Numbered from the stretch's first letter, positions 1 through 8,935 are shown. The stretch is DNA of 37,903 nucleotides from Actinomycetes bacterium (GCA_024276425.1 JAJRXF010000173.1:1-37903), one strand, 5' to 3'. The notes: generated from the letters alone by a model not told the origin. Program-made: numbers and translations.

Positions 1-284
1 ATGACCACAGCGGTCGAGTCGGCGAGTAGTCCCATGACCGCGATGAGTACTGACATTGTCATGAGGGCGGCGAACCGCTTGGCGAATCGCATGAATCTGG
101 GACCCTCATGGAAGAGTCCTCGGAAGATCCGCTCGCGATCTCGATCGCTCAAGTCAGCCAGTTCCCACTGACCAAGTAGCCGTATCCCCCGACTAAACGG
201 GCCAGGGCTGACCGGTGAATGAGCTGGCTCGGCGGTTGGTTGGCGCCTCTGCTTCCGTGTGGTTCCCGGTAAAGAGATCCCCAT
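1..284 (-). CDS. DUF389 family membrane protein, N-terminal part (cut by window start)
   Basis: The minus strand reads open from an ATG at 284 to the window edge (about 94 residues). After a basic, Pro-rich N-terminus comes LSDRDRERIFRGLFHEGP, then a hydrophobic stretch MTMSVLIAVMGLLADSTAVV that closely resembles the first membrane segment of DUF389 proteins, where it is usually followed by IGAMLxxPLM. The ATG at 284 has a purine-rich GGAAGG sequence about 5 bases upstream, which supports this start, though conserved similarity only begins near WELADLSD. DUF389 proteins are multi-pass membrane proteins of unknown function, so no role is assigned. It is divergent from the response regulator at 673 and shares the 388-bp intergenic region. 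The bulk of the gene lies outside the window. Confidence 0.7.
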   Translation of the reverse strand, partial: MGISLPGTTRKQRRQPTAEPAHSPVSPGPFSRGIRLLGQWELADLSDRDRERIFRGLFHEGPRFMRFAKRFAALMTMSVLIAVMGLLADSTAVV

Positions 285-672
285 TTTTCCTTCCCCCAAG
301 ATGGCCGGTAAACCCACTCTGACATATTTCCGTAATAATTGTAATCTTTTTGTTATATTTGCCTTCCAGTTCATCTGGTCCACTACGAAGGGGCGAACGC
401 GCCAGATCATGACTTTTTGCCAATTACTAACCTTCTACTGTCCTCTCTCTGAGACGGGCCGACTTAGCCTCAGGCAGATCCCAATCCGACCGGTGACCCT
501 CACCCCGTTCTCCCCTCCGAGCAACCAAGTCAGCCCCTCAGACACAGGATGCAACGTCCCGCATGTGCGCAATCGATCCAACTCCCTCTGCACTGCCTCC
601 ACCAAAGCCGACCCCATCCCTCATTGGGTTTCCCATTCCGCCTCAGACCACCACGCCTAGGAGGTTGAGAAC
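285..672. other. Intergenic region between divergent genes
   Basis: This 388-bp gap separates the DUF389 gene from the two-component genes. It holds an AT-rich patch (about 320-365) unlike its surroundings, which is the likely promoter zone for both directions. Open frames crossing it in either strand show low-complexity, Pro/Ser/Cys-rich translations without recognisable domains and were judged non-coding. An AGGAGGT ribosome binding site at 659-665 lies at its right end. Confidence 0.5.
319..347 (+). promoter_or_regulatory. Candidate sigma-70-type promoter for the two-component operon
   Basis: CTGACA at 319-324 is followed after 17 bases by TAATCT at 342-347, a good match to -35/-10 elements in the AT-rich patch. 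If used, it would give a leader of about 320 bases before the response regulator start at 673, which is long; other promoters closer to the gene are possible. Confidence 0.35.
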
Positions 673-1323
673 ATGATTCGAGTATTGGTCGCCGATGATC
701 ACCACCTCATCCAGCAAGGAATCGAAGCCCTCCTCTCCGATACCGATGGCATCACCCTGGTAGGTCAGGCCAGCACAGCCCAAGAAACGCTCTGGTTGTA
801 CGGAGAACTTAAGCCCGACGTCATCTTGATGGATCTTCGCCTAGGAACCGACTGCGGAATCGAGACTGCTGCTGAAATCTTGCGAACCCATCCCGAGGCA
901 AGAATCGTGGCTTTAAGTGCTCATGGAGGGCGCAAGCTGACGCGAGCCACATACGAAGCGGGAATGATTGGCTACATCATGAAAGACGCCCCGCCAGAAC
1001 AAATCATCACCGCTCTGCTCGCGGCCGCCCTACCCATCGATCTCAGCGGAGTTGAGAAACCAGTCGTCGACCTCCGCCACACCGACACAATGCCACTCAC
1101 AAACCGAGAGGCCGAAGTCTTTCAGCTAGTCTCAATCGGATGGAGTAACCGACGGGTTGCCAAGGAGCTTGGGATTTCCGTTAAAACAGTGGAATCTCAT
1201 CTCAGCAAGAGCTACCACAAAACGGGGGTGACGAACCGCTCGCAGGCCGCCTTGTGGGCCCAAAGGCATCTCGGACCGCAACTGCAGAACGCGCCCCAGC
1301 CCAGCGAACCAACACAGTCGTGA
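673..1323 (+). CDS. LuxR/NarL-family response regulator (first)
   Basis: A 216-residue two-domain response regulator. The receiver domain (about 1-120) has the acidic pair D8/D9, the phosphoacceptor D54 in ILMDLR, S82 at the switch position and K104 in the YIMKDA motif. The C-terminal LuxR-type helix-turn-helix (about 138-200) reads LTNREAEVFQLV, then ELGISVKTVESHLSK, the DNA-recognition part. The start is well supported by AGGAGGT seven bases upstream. It overlaps the following kinase gene by GTGA, so kinase and regulator are very likely co-translated. Its partner is expected to be that kinase. It is a transcription factor acting in the cytoplasm; its target is inferred to be the biosynthetic promoter at 3317-3345 rather than shown. 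Confidence 0.92.
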   Translation: MIRVLVADDHHLIQQGIEALLSDTDGITLVGQASTAQETLWLYGELKPDVILMDLRLGTDCGIETAAEILRTHPEARIVALSAHGGRKLTRATYEAGMIGYIMKDAPPEQIITALLAAALPIDLSGVEKPVVDLRHTDTMPLTNREAEVFQLVSIGWSNRRVAKELGISVKTVESHLSKSYHKTGVTNRSQAALWAQRHLGPQLQNAPQPSEPTQS

Positions 1324-2621
1324 ACCAGCCAGTTTCTACCCGTCGACTCCTCTACCAATTCGCCCTCGCTGCTCTGGCCATTCTGGGCACCGTTGCCATT
1401 ATCACCATCTGGGCCACCCGACGACTCGCCCTCCAACAGGCCCTCGGCGATGCCTCCCGAAATACCGTGGAGTTGGCCGAGATGTACATACGGCCAGCCA
1501 TTCCTGAGAATCTCCAGACCACCAACGCAGACCTCAGGGACCTAGACCGCACCGTGCACCAAGACGTACTCTCCGACGAGATAACCCACGTACGCATCTG
1601 GGACCGAGGCGGACGCATTGTCTACAGCGACCAGTCCGACCTGATTGGAAGCTCTCACGAACTTGACGAAGCCGCCATCGACGCCTTCGCCACGGGACTC
1701 CCGCAAAGCAAGGTGAGCGACCCCGAACGAGAAATAGACGAAGGAATTGTCGGGGCCATCGAAGAACTCGAGGTCTACCACCGGATCAGCGACGGTAACG
1801 GCACCGAGTTCCTGTTTGAGACCTACCGACCCTATGCCGCGGTTGATGCCCGTTCCAGCGACCTGTTCTTGTCCATGGCCCCGCTCGCCCTGGGTGCCAT
1901 TCTCGGCCTGTTCAGTCTGCAACTTCCGCTCACCTATCTTCTCGTTCGTCGTCTCAACCAGGCCCAGATTCAGGAACGACTTGCTCTTCGAAGTTCGATC
2001 GCCGCCGCGGACCAGGAGCGGCGAGTCATTGCTGGCGACCTTCATGACGGCACGGTGCAAGACCTCGCCGGCATTTCCATGTCTTTAGCCGTTCTGGGAG
2101 ATCGAGCCGAGCGCGTAGGCAATCAGCGCGACGCTGAGGTAGCGAGACACGCCGCCACCGCCACTCGTCAAGCCGTTCGATCGCTCCGTTCACTTCTTGT
2201 GGACATTTACCCTCCGAATCTCGACGAAATCGGGCTGCAGCGAGCTGTGGCCGACCTCGCATCGGAAAACGTCTCCGACACTGCTGTCATCTCGGTCGAA
2301 ATCGAGCAGGGCCTACAGGTTTCCAATGCCATTGTGATGCTCGCCTACCGCACAATTCGGGAACTCCTCCGTAATGCACGGAGGCACGCCCAAGCATCCA
2401 AGATCGAGATCTCCGTTCATCGCAAGAACAATCAACTCCTCATTCGGGTCGCCGATGACGGCAAGGGGATCGATGCCAAACAAGGACCAGAGGATGACCG
2501 TCCACGGCTCGGCCTGCGTTCGCTCGCCGACCTCTTAGCTGCGGCAGGTGGAATTCTCGAATTGAACTCTCCCGCATCGGGAACCGGACTGGTCGCCACC
2601 GCCCAGGTACCGCTGTCATGA
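1320..2621 (+). CDS. Sensor histidine kinase, NarL/DesK-type (HisKA_3)
   Basis: A membrane sensor kinase of 433 residues from the GTG at 1320, which overlaps the upstream stop as GTGA. A GTG at 1254 is in frame but lies deep inside the regulator gene, so 1320 is preferred. A first TM helix (about 10-32) is followed by an extracytoplasmic sensor domain of about 150 residues with no recognised fold, then a second TM (about 180-203). The dimerisation domain carries DLHDGTVQ with H242 as the phosphorylated histidine, typical of HisKA_3. The ATPase domain shows the N-box region ELLRNARRHA, the G1 box VADDGKGID and a C-terminal GTGLVATAQVPL. It overlaps the next regulator by ATGA. The signal sensed is unknown. 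Confidence 0.92.
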   Translation: MNQPVSTRRLLYQFALAALAILGTVAIITIWATRRLALQQALGDASRNTVELAEMYIRPAIPENLQTTNADLRDLDRTVHQDVLSDEITHVRIWDRGGRIVYSDQSDLIGSSHELDEAAIDAFATGLPQSKVSDPEREIDEGIVGAIEELEVYHRISDGNGTEFLFETYRPYAAVDARSSDLFLSMAPLALGAILGLFSLQLPLTYLLVRRLNQAQIQERLALRSSIAAADQERRVIAGDLHDGTVQDLAGISMSLAVLGDRAERVGNQRDAEVARHAATATRQAVRSLRSLLVDIYPPNLDEIGLQRAVADLASENVSDTAVISVEIEQGLQVSNAIVMLAYRTIRELLRNARRHAQASKIEISVHRKNNQLLIRVADDGKGIDAKQGPEDDRPRLGLRSLADLLAAAGGILELNSPASGTGLVATAQVPLS

Positions 2622-3262
2622 TCCGGGTCGTGCTAGTTGACGACCACTGGGTTGTCCGCGAAGGACTCATGGCTGTCTTGGAAGAAGCAGAAGGGATGAA
2701 ACTCGTTGGTACCGCCGAGGGTGGCCACGAGGGCGTAGAGGTCGTGGCCGACACCAAGCCAGATGTCGTCCTCATGGACCTATCCATGCCGAAGGGAAAT
2801 GGTGTGCCAGCCATTGCGGAGATCACCAAACATCATCCCGCCACTCGGGTTGTGGTTCTCACCATGTTTGGGGAAGAGGGAAGCATCCTGGCCGCACTTG
2901 AAGCTGGCGCCAGTGGATTCCTCCTGAAGGACAGTTCCCCTTCCGAAGTCGTTGACGCCATCCGTTCCGCAGATGCTGGGCACTCCCCACTGGACCCCCG
3001 AGCTGCCAGCGCAGTCATCTCCGCATTGCGGACCGACAGTTCACTTCCGACACAACATGAGCTAAGCCAGCGAGAACTCGAGGTACTCAGCCTTGTCGCC
3101 CAGGGACTGCTCAACAAACAAATCGCAAGACAACTCGGGATTGCGGAGGCGACAGTCAAGGCTCACCTAACCCAAATTTACAGCCGCATTGGAGTTTCTG
3201 ACCGGCTTCAGGCCACCCTTTGGGCCCAACGAAACGGCATCGGAGGACCCACAACTGCTTAG
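2618..3262 (+). CDS. LuxR/NarL-family response regulator (second)
   Basis: A 214-residue regulator with the same layout as the one at 673: acidic pair D8/D9, phosphoacceptor D54 in VLMDLS, T82, K104 in FLLKDSS, and a LuxR HTH with LSQRELEVLSLVAQG and QLGIAEATVKAHL. It starts inside the kinase stop (ATGA overlap), so all three genes form one transcription-translation unit. Two regulators flanking one kinase suggests either a branched phosphorelay or regulators with different promoters; both receiver domains look intact. Its stop lies only 6 bases before the tandem palindromic repeats upstream of the biosynthetic operon, making it a prime candidate for their binding protein (inference). Confidence 0.93.
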   Translation: MIRVVLVDDHWVVREGLMAVLEEAEGMKLVGTAEGGHEGVEVVADTKPDVVLMDLSMPKGNGVPAIAEITKHHPATRVVVLTMFGEEGSILAALEAGASGFLLKDSSPSEVVDAIRSADAGHSPLDPRAASAVISALRTDSSLPTQHELSQRELEVLSLVAQGLLNKQIARQLGIAEATVKAHLTQIYSRIGVSDRLQATLWAQRNGIGGPTTA

Positions 3263-3268
3263 TTGTCC

Positions 3269-3306
3269 TCGCAGGGTCCTACGACTGGATCGCAGGGTCG
3301 TACGAC
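3269..3306 (+). promoter_or_regulatory. Tandem palindromic operator-like repeats
   Basis: TCGCAGGGTCCTACGAC (3269-3285) and TCGCAGGGTCGTACGAC (3290-3306) are direct repeats differing at one base and offset by exactly 21 bp, two DNA helical turns. The right half of the second copy, GTCGTACGAC, is a perfect 10-bp palindrome; the first differs by one base. The array ends 10 bases before the -35 of the next promoter, an activator-like position (palindrome centres near -50 and -71 from the proposed start). Confidence 0.6.
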
Positions 3307-3316
3307 CTTTCTCCGA

Positions 3317-3345
3317 TTGAGCCGGGCACGCACCTGTCTTAGGTT
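3317..3345 (+). promoter_or_regulatory. Promoter of the biosynthetic operon, predicted leaderless
   Basis: TTGAGC at 3317-3322, a 17-base spacer, and TAGGTT at 3340-3345 make a good actinobacterial sigma-70-type promoter. Six bases separate the -10 from the ATG at 3352, so transcription would begin at or next to the start codon. No Shine-Dalgarno site is present, in keeping with leaderless translation. Confidence 0.55.
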
Positions 3346-3351
3346 CGGCTC

Positions 3352-4665
3352 ATGGCATTCTCCACAGTCGACGACTTGACCGTCTCCATGACCTATGAGC
3401 CAAACGCGTACCCCTTCGAGCGAGAATCAGAGGTGCGGAGCTACTCACGTTCCTTTCCAACCACGTTCGTACGAGCCGCTGGAAGCACCATGACCGACTC
3501 ATCCGGTCGGACCTATATCGATTTCTTAGCTGGTTGTTCAACCTTGAACTATGGCCACAACGATCCGGACATGACCGAGGCATTGATGAGCTATCTGTCT
3601 CGCCAGGGTTTAACCCACGGGCTAGACCTACAAACCGAAGCGAAAGCCGAGTTCATCCAGACCTTCATCGATCTCATCCTTGATCCGCGGGGCTTGCCCT
3701 ACCGCCTGCAGTTCACCGGACCTACCGGGACCAACGCCATCGAAGCCGCTCTGAAGCTCGCCCGCAAAGTCACGGGCAGAAGTACGGTAATTTCCTTCAC
3801 CAACGGATTCCACGGGGTCACAATCGGGGCGCTGGCCGCAACCGGCAACCGACAACATCGCATGGGTCCAGCCATAGCTTTGCCTGGGGTCACTCGGGCA
3901 CTCTATGACGGCTACCTGGGGGCCTCTGTTGATACCGCCGAAATGCTTGACCAACTCCTCAGCGACCCATCGAGCGGCTATGACGCTCCAGCCGCCATCC
4001 TGGTTGAAACCGTTCAAGGTGAAGGAGGTATAAACACCGCTCGCGCATCATGGATGCGTGACATAGATGCCATTGCCAAGAAGCACGGTGCCCTTCTGAT
4101 AGTTGATGACATCCAGGCCGGGTGCGGCCGCACAGGAACGTTCTTTAGCTTCGACTCCATGGGGATCAAGCCAGATATTGTCACCCTGTCAAAATCGCTC
4201 TCCGGCTTCGGGCTGCCAATGGCCCTCGTGCTCATCCACCCCGACCACGATCAATGGCTGCCAGCCGAACACAACGGCACGTTCCGAGGGAACAACCTGG
4301 CATTTGTGACCGCAACCATCGCCCTGAAGAAGTTCTGGAGGAATGATGACCTCCGTGAGGATGTACGACGCCGAGGACGACTCGTCACCGAAGCCCTCAC
4401 AAACATGTCTCTCCATGTGCCCGGATCGGTCGTCAAAGGGCGCGGACTATTTCTTGGGCTAGACGTTGGTTCCGGAGAACGAGCTGGGGCCATATGCCAT
4501 CAGGCCTTCCACCATGGTCTGGTTATCGAAACATCGGGCGCCCGAGGGGAAGTGGTGAAGGTCCTTGCTCCGCTCACGACACCTGACGTTCTCCTAACCA
4601 GTGGTCTTGAAATCTTGCACCGGGCCGTCGAGGAACACCTCGACCTCCGGTTCACAACAATATGA
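3352..4665 (+). CDS. Class III aminotransferase, diaminobutyrate--2-oxoglutarate transaminase-like
   Basis: A 437-residue PLP-dependent class III (fold type I) aminotransferase. Family features are FLAGCSTLNYGHNDPD near the N-terminus, GPTGTNAIEAALKLAR, the LLIVDDIQAGCGRTG block with the PLP-pyridine aspartate, and K281 in TLSKSLSG as the Schiff-base lysine. The start SEVRSYSRSFP is characteristic of EctB and its relatives, which make L-2,4-diaminobutyrate from aspartate semialdehyde and glutamate. No ectA or ectC follows, so this is unlikely to be ectoine synthesis. Instead it overlaps (ATGA) a poly-lysine-synthetase-like NRPS, suggesting that it supplies diaminobutyrate as monomer. An ATG at 3388 is an alternative start, but the promoter fits 3352. 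Confidence 0.88.
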   Translation: MAFSTVDDLTVSMTYEPNAYPFERESEVRSYSRSFPTTFVRAAGSTMTDSSGRTYIDFLAGCSTLNYGHNDPDMTEALMSYLSRQGLTHGLDLQTEAKAEFIQTFIDLILDPRGLPYRLQFTGPTGTNAIEAALKLARKVTGRSTVISFTNGFHGVTIGALAATGNRQHRMGPAIALPGVTRALYDGYLGASVDTAEMLDQLLSDPSSGYDAPAAILVETVQGEGGINTARASWMRDIDAIAKKHGALLIVDDIQAGCGRTGTFFSFDSMGIKPDIVTLSKSLSGFGLPMALVLIHPDHDQWLPAEHNGTFRGNNLAFVTATIALKKFWRNDDLREDVRRRGRLVTEALTNMSLHVPGSVVKGRGLFLGLDVGSGERAGAICHQAFHHGLVIETSGARGEVVKVLAPLTTPDVLLTSGLEILHRAVEEHLDLRFTTI

Positions 4666-7600
4666 AGTCCCGGACCAGCATCCTTAGCAATGGCCACTTC
4701 CCAGGCCTGCATCGACCCGAACCTATGCCGACCTGGTCAACTCGTTCCTTCCCCGTCTCCGAGCTGAACACCTCCCAACCAAACGGGGCCGCCACTGCCC
4801 TGGTCAGCGCGGACGATCAGGCTCCAACGTGGAGGCCCTCAACTCGCTTTCACGACATGTTTGATCGGCAGTGCCTGCGCCTTGGCCCGGACGCTCCAAG
4901 CCACCCAGCTCTGGACTACGGCTCGGTCGTTATCAGCTATGCCGAACTGGCCGCTCAATCTAACCAACTCGCCCGATTCCTTCATGCAGAAGGAGTGGAG
5001 ATTGGCGATCATCTAGCCGTCCTGCTCGATCGATCCCAACTTGGGCCAGCGTCCGTCCTTGCACTCTCTCGTCTCGGTGTTAGTTATGTACCTCTCGATG
5101 CTGGCTTTCCCGAGACAAGAATCGCACATATCGTGGCCGACAGCGGAGTCACCGGCATCCTCACCCAACGTCGTCACCTCCACCTCTTCAAGAATCTCAG
5201 CGTGCCGGTGGTTGCTATTGATGACTATCTTGACTCAATTCGCCGCTATGCCCGAGACATCTTCGAACCAGACGGACTTCGAAACGCCCCGGACCCAACC
5301 GCATATGTGATCTACACCTCGGGAACGACCGGGCTACCAAAGGGCGTCCCCATCCGTCACTCGAGCATCTGCAACTTTCTTGATGTCGCAAGCTCGGCCT
5401 ATGGCTATCGACAAGAGGACCGGGTCTATCAGGGAATGACAATCGCGTTCGACTTCTCCGTGGAGGAACTGTGGGTTCCCCTCTGCTCCGGAGCGACGGT
5501 GGTTCCGGCTTCTTCTGACCGCCAACTTCTTGGCAGAGACCTGCAAGACTTTCTGGCAGGCAAGCACATCACCGCTCTTTGTTGTGTGCCGACCCTTTTG
5601 GCCACTATTGAACCAGACCTTCCGGACCTTCGCTTTCTCCTAGTATCCGGCGAAGCGTGCCCTCAAGAGCTCATCGACCCGTGGTTTTCCGACGGGCGTA
5701 GAATCCTCAATGCCTACGGTCCAACTGAAGCAACCGTCACCGCAACATGGTCAGTACTTCGGCCAGGCGAACCCATCACCATCGGAGGACCGCTGCCGAC
5801 CTACTACGTTGTCGTGCTCGATCCAGACATGCCCCTCGCGCTCGCTCCCGGGCAAGAGGGGGAGCTGTGTCTCGCCGGAGTTGGTCTAAGCGACGGCTAT
5901 CTGAATCGCCCGGAGCAGTCCGAACAGTCATTTATTGACGACTTCATCGGCCTCCCGAACAATCCATCTGGCCGCATCTACCGGACTGGAGACCTCGGGC
6001 GAATCAATTCCGACAACGAAATTGAGTATTTGGGAAGAATAGACACCCAGGTAAAAATCCGGGGCTACCGGATTGAGCTCGGCGAAGTCGAATCAGTCAT
6101 TAACTCGGTGCCTGGGGTGGGCCAATGTGTCGTTGAACCTTTTACTCCATCTGGGTCCGGCACAAAACTTGTTGCGTACCTGACTCACGACTCCTCCGCC
6201 GAAGCACCCGATCTGACCCTGCTCGATCGCCAACTGCGAAGTCAGTTGCCTGCGTATATGGTCCCGAGCTTCTATGAAACGTTGGAGGAGCTACCCCTAC
6301 TTCCCAGCACCAAGGTCGATCGGAAGGCTCTCCCCCCGCCAGCCACGAACCGATTTGTCGATAACACCCAGCCAAGCGTTCGCCCGGCAAACCATATCGA
6401 GTCCCAGCTTGAACAGGCTCTAGCTCAGCTTCTTCAAATGGATCAAGTCTCGGTCACAGCCAACTTCTTTGAAGAACTCGGTGCCGATTCTCTGACACTG
6501 GCTAGCTTCGCCAATCGCATTCGAGAAGACCTCGGCGTGCGAACCATCTCCATGAAGCAACTCTATCAAAACCCATCGATTGCCCAGCTCAGCCCGCTCA
6601 TCCAAGCATCACAATCGGCCGGCACCAAAGATTCAAACCAACGTGAGACCGTCACCCAGACCCGGAGTCCGCTGTTAGGACAATCTCCCGGACCCCAAGT
6701 ACACATCCCCTCAAGACGCAGCCATCTGAGCGTCGCTGCGCTTCAACTGGTGGCTTACATCCTCTTCGCCCTTGTTTCGCTGATCGGAATCAGCGAGATC
6801 TTCAGCTTCATTGATCGAGCCGATGGCGCCATTGGACTCTACCTGGCAGCAGTAATCGCAGGTTTGACCAGCCTTGTGAGTTCCTCGGTGGCCCTTGTCA
6901 TCGTCAAATGGATCAGTGTCGGATCCTTCGACTGCGACCCAATTCCGATTTGGAGTCTCCGCTACTTCAGGTTCTGGTTGGCCAAACAAGCCATCACCCT
7001 CAACCCCCTGAATCTCTTCGTCGGCACACCTGCCTACAACTCCTACCTTCGGCTCCTTGGGGCCAAGGTTGGGCCGGGGGCCGTAATCCTGGCACGGCCC
7101 CCGGTTTGCACCGACCTTGTGAGCATCGGCAATGGAGCCGTGATACGTCAAGACTGTTCCTTTCAGGCGTACAAGGCCGAACGAGGACTCATTCGTCCAG
7201 GACCGATTCTAATCGGGGACAACGCCCTTGTGTGCGACGCCACTGTCCTGGACATCCACACCTCAATTGCCCCGAATGGCCAACTCGGAAACTCATCCGC
7301 CCTACTCCAAGGACAAGAGATACCCGACCGCCAGGTGTTCCACGGGTCGCCGGCCGAGCCAACAACGACCTCCTATGACCGAGTCGAACCCCTCACTCAT
7401 TCACCATGGCTACGGTGGGTTTCAGGTCCGCTTCGATTCCTCAGCGTTTCACTGATTGGCCTGCCGCTGATCCTGCTCACAATGACAGGCGCCGTTCGAA
7501 TCACCCGCTCGCTCGCAAATTCGCTCACTGACGGCTCGTCAACCGGCGCCGCGCAAGCGCTACTCGGCACCGCGGCTGTGACCACCATTTTGTTTCTTGG

Positions 7601-8873
7601 ATCCATCGTTGTCGGCCTAGTGTCAGTGACACTCGTGCCAAGAGCCCTACAGCGCTTTGTCAAAGCCAACCAGGTTCACCCACTGTTCGGACTCCAATAC
7701 ATGCTGGCTCGAGCCATCACTCGGTTCTCCAACTCGCCACGCTTTAACATCATCCTTGGTGACAGTTCGCTCATACTGCAATACCTCAAACTCTTGGGCT
7801 TTCAAGCCAAAACAGCGGTACAAACCGGCTCCAATTTTGGCTCCGACCAGCGGCACCACTCTCCCTTCCTATGCAAGGTCGAAGGCGAAACCATTGCCTC
7901 GGATGGACTGGTTTTTCTCAACAACGAGTACTCCTCAACATCCTTCATAAGCCGGGAAGTCTCGCTGCCTCCTTCCACCTACATCGGCAACTTTGTCCAG
8001 GTTCCCGCCAATGCGGCAATTGGTCCAAACTGCCTCATTGGGACCAAAACGGCCGTCCCTCTGGAAGGCCCAGTTCGATCTGGGGTCGGTCTACTCGGCT
8101 CACCAGCATTCGAAATTCCCCGATCGGTTGAGCGAGACCTAACGATAAATCGCTACGACGACCCCCAAATTCGGGACGATCGAATTCGGCTCAAGCTTCG
8201 CTCGAACCTGCTGTCACTGGCCCTCTACCTCGCCCGCTCCTGGATACTGGCCTTCACCGGAATCCAACTAGCGCTCTTGCTAAAGGGCACCATCCAGCCA
8301 AACACCGGACTAGCTGCGCTGGATCGCACGCTTCCTTTCCTGGTTAGCCTCGTCTTCTGGGTACCAGCGGCGGCGGGCTTCATGGTCCTCACCGAACGAT
8401 TGACATTGCGTTTCCGGCCCCTCAAGCCCCTCTACTGCTCGCTCTATGACCAACGGTTCTGGGCCCACGAGCGATTCTGGAAATCCAACTACAACGGGTT
8501 TGCACGGCTTTTCAATGGCACCCCGTTCAAACCCCTGCTCCTGCGAGGCCAGGGAATCCGAATCGGGTCGATGCTCTTTGATGATGGAGCGTCAATGTCA
8601 GAGCCAACCCTGATCTCTATTCGCGACAATTGCACCCTCAACAATCGGTCCTGGATAATGTGTCATTCCCTTGAAGACGGAACCTTTAAGTCCGATCGAG
8701 TGCGGGTCGGACAATCTTGCACCATCGGAGTTGGTGCCTTTGTTCACTATGGGACAGTAATGGGGGCCGATGCTGTGTTGGCAGCTGATGCCTTCTTCAT
8801 GAAGGGGTCCGTCGCCCAGCCCGGAACCTACTGGGCCGGTAACCCAGCGACCGAGGTGGCGCCACTCGAGTGA
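4662..8873 (+). CDS. Single-module membrane NRPS, poly-amino-acid (Pls-type) synthetase-like
   Basis: A 1403-residue protein with no condensation domain. An adenylation domain (about 65-560) has YTSGTTGLPKG, NAYGPTEATVTATW, YRTGDLG and KIRGYRIELGEVE. A carrier domain follows with S610 in GADSLTLAS as the phosphopantetheine site. The last 700 residues match the NRPS terminal domain TIGR02353: six TM helices in three pairs (about 690-755, 920-990, 1185-1246), each pair followed by a left-handed beta-helix/hexapeptide-like domain (about 790-880, 1030-1160, 1285-1400), ending in YWAGNPATEV. This is the layout of epsilon-poly-lysine synthetase (about 1300 residues), which polymerises one cationic amino acid at the membrane. 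With the diaminobutyrate aminotransferase overlapping upstream, the predicted product is poly-diaminobutyrate; lysine, ornithine or a short oligomer are alternatives. An ATG at 4725 is a possible later start. Confidence 0.85.
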   Translation: MKSRTSILSNGHFPGLHRPEPMPTWSTRSFPVSELNTSQPNGAATALVSADDQAPTWRPSTRFHDMFDRQCLRLGPDAPSHPALDYGSVVISYAELAAQSNQLARFLHAEGVEIGDHLAVLLDRSQLGPASVLALSRLGVSYVPLDAGFPETRIAHIVADSGVTGILTQRRHLHLFKNLSVPVVAIDDYLDSIRRYARDIFEPDGLRNAPDPTAYVIYTSGTTGLPKGVPIRHSSICNFLDVASSAYGYRQEDRVYQGMTIAFDFSVEELWVPLCSGATVVPASSDRQLLGRDLQDFLAGKHITALCCVPTLLATIEPDLPDLRFLLVSGEACPQELIDPWFSDGRRILNAYGPTEATVTATWSVLRPGEPITIGGPLPTYYVVVLDPDMPLALAPGQEGELCLAGVGLSDGYLNRPEQSEQSFIDDFIGLPNNPSGRIYRTGDLGRINSDNEIEYLGRIDTQVKIRGYRIELGEVESVINSVPGVGQCVVEPFTPSGSGTKLVAYLTHDSSAEAPDLTLLDRQLRSQLPAYMVPSFYETLEELPLLPSTKVDRKALPPPATNRFVDNTQPSVRPANHIESQLEQALAQLLQMDQVSVTANFFEELGADSLTLASFANRIREDLGVRTISMKQLYQNPSIAQLSPLIQASQSAGTKDSNQRETVTQTRSPLLGQSPGPQVHIPSRRSHLSVAALQLVAYILFALVSLIGISEIFSFIDRADGAIGLYLAAVIAGLTSLVSSSVALVIVKWISVGSFDCDPIPIWSLRYFRFWLAKQAITLNPLNLFVGTPAYNSYLRLLGAKVGPGAVILARPPVCTDLVSIGNGAVIRQDCSFQAYKAERGLIRPGPILIGDNALVCDATVLDIHTSIAPNGQLGNSSALLQGQEIPDRQVFHGSPAEPTTTSYDRVEPLTHSPWLRWVSGPLRFLSVSLIGLPLILLTMTGAVRITRSLANSLTDGSSTGAAQALLGTAAVTTILFLGSIVVGLVSVTLVPRALQRFVKANQVHPLFGLQYMLARAITRFSNSPRFNIILGDSSLILQYLKLLGFQAKTAVQTGSNFGSDQRHHSPFLCKVEGETIASDGLVFLNNEYSSTSFISREVSLPPSTYIGNFVQVPANAAIGPNCLIGTKTAVPLEGPVRSGVGLLGSPAFEIPRSVERDLTINRYDDPQIRDDRIRLKLRSNLLSLALYLARSWILAFTGIQLALLLKGTIQPNTGLAALDRTLPFLVSLVFWVPAAAGFMVLTERLTLRFRPLKPLYCSLYDQRFWAHERFWKSNYNGFARLFNGTPFKPLLLRGQGIRIGSMLFDDGASMSEPTLISIRDNCTLNNRSWIMCHSLEDGTFKSDRVRVGQSCTIGVGAFVHYGTVMGADAVLAADAFFMKGSVAQPGTYWAGNPATEVAPLE

Positions 8874-8935
8874 AAGGAACACCTAGAGTAAGCCAACCCT
8901 CCAACCCTCTCTCAATACCGAAAAGGTCCGCTACC

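Noticed and set aside
259-660. 133-codon plus-strand open frame before the first response regulator
   Set aside because: Low-complexity Pro/Ser/Cys/Arg translation with no domain, covers the promoter zone, no ribosome binding site, and overlaps the DUF389 gene start on the other strand.
1254-1319. Longer N-terminus for the histidine kinase from the GTG at 1254
   Set aside because: Lies entirely inside the response regulator gene and adds an unconserved Arg/Thr-rich tail; the GTGA overlap at 1320 is the usual arrangement.
3352-4665. Ectoine biosynthesis
   Set aside because: The aminotransferase resembles EctB, but no acetyltransferase (EctA) or synthase (EctC) is present and the next gene is an NRPS.
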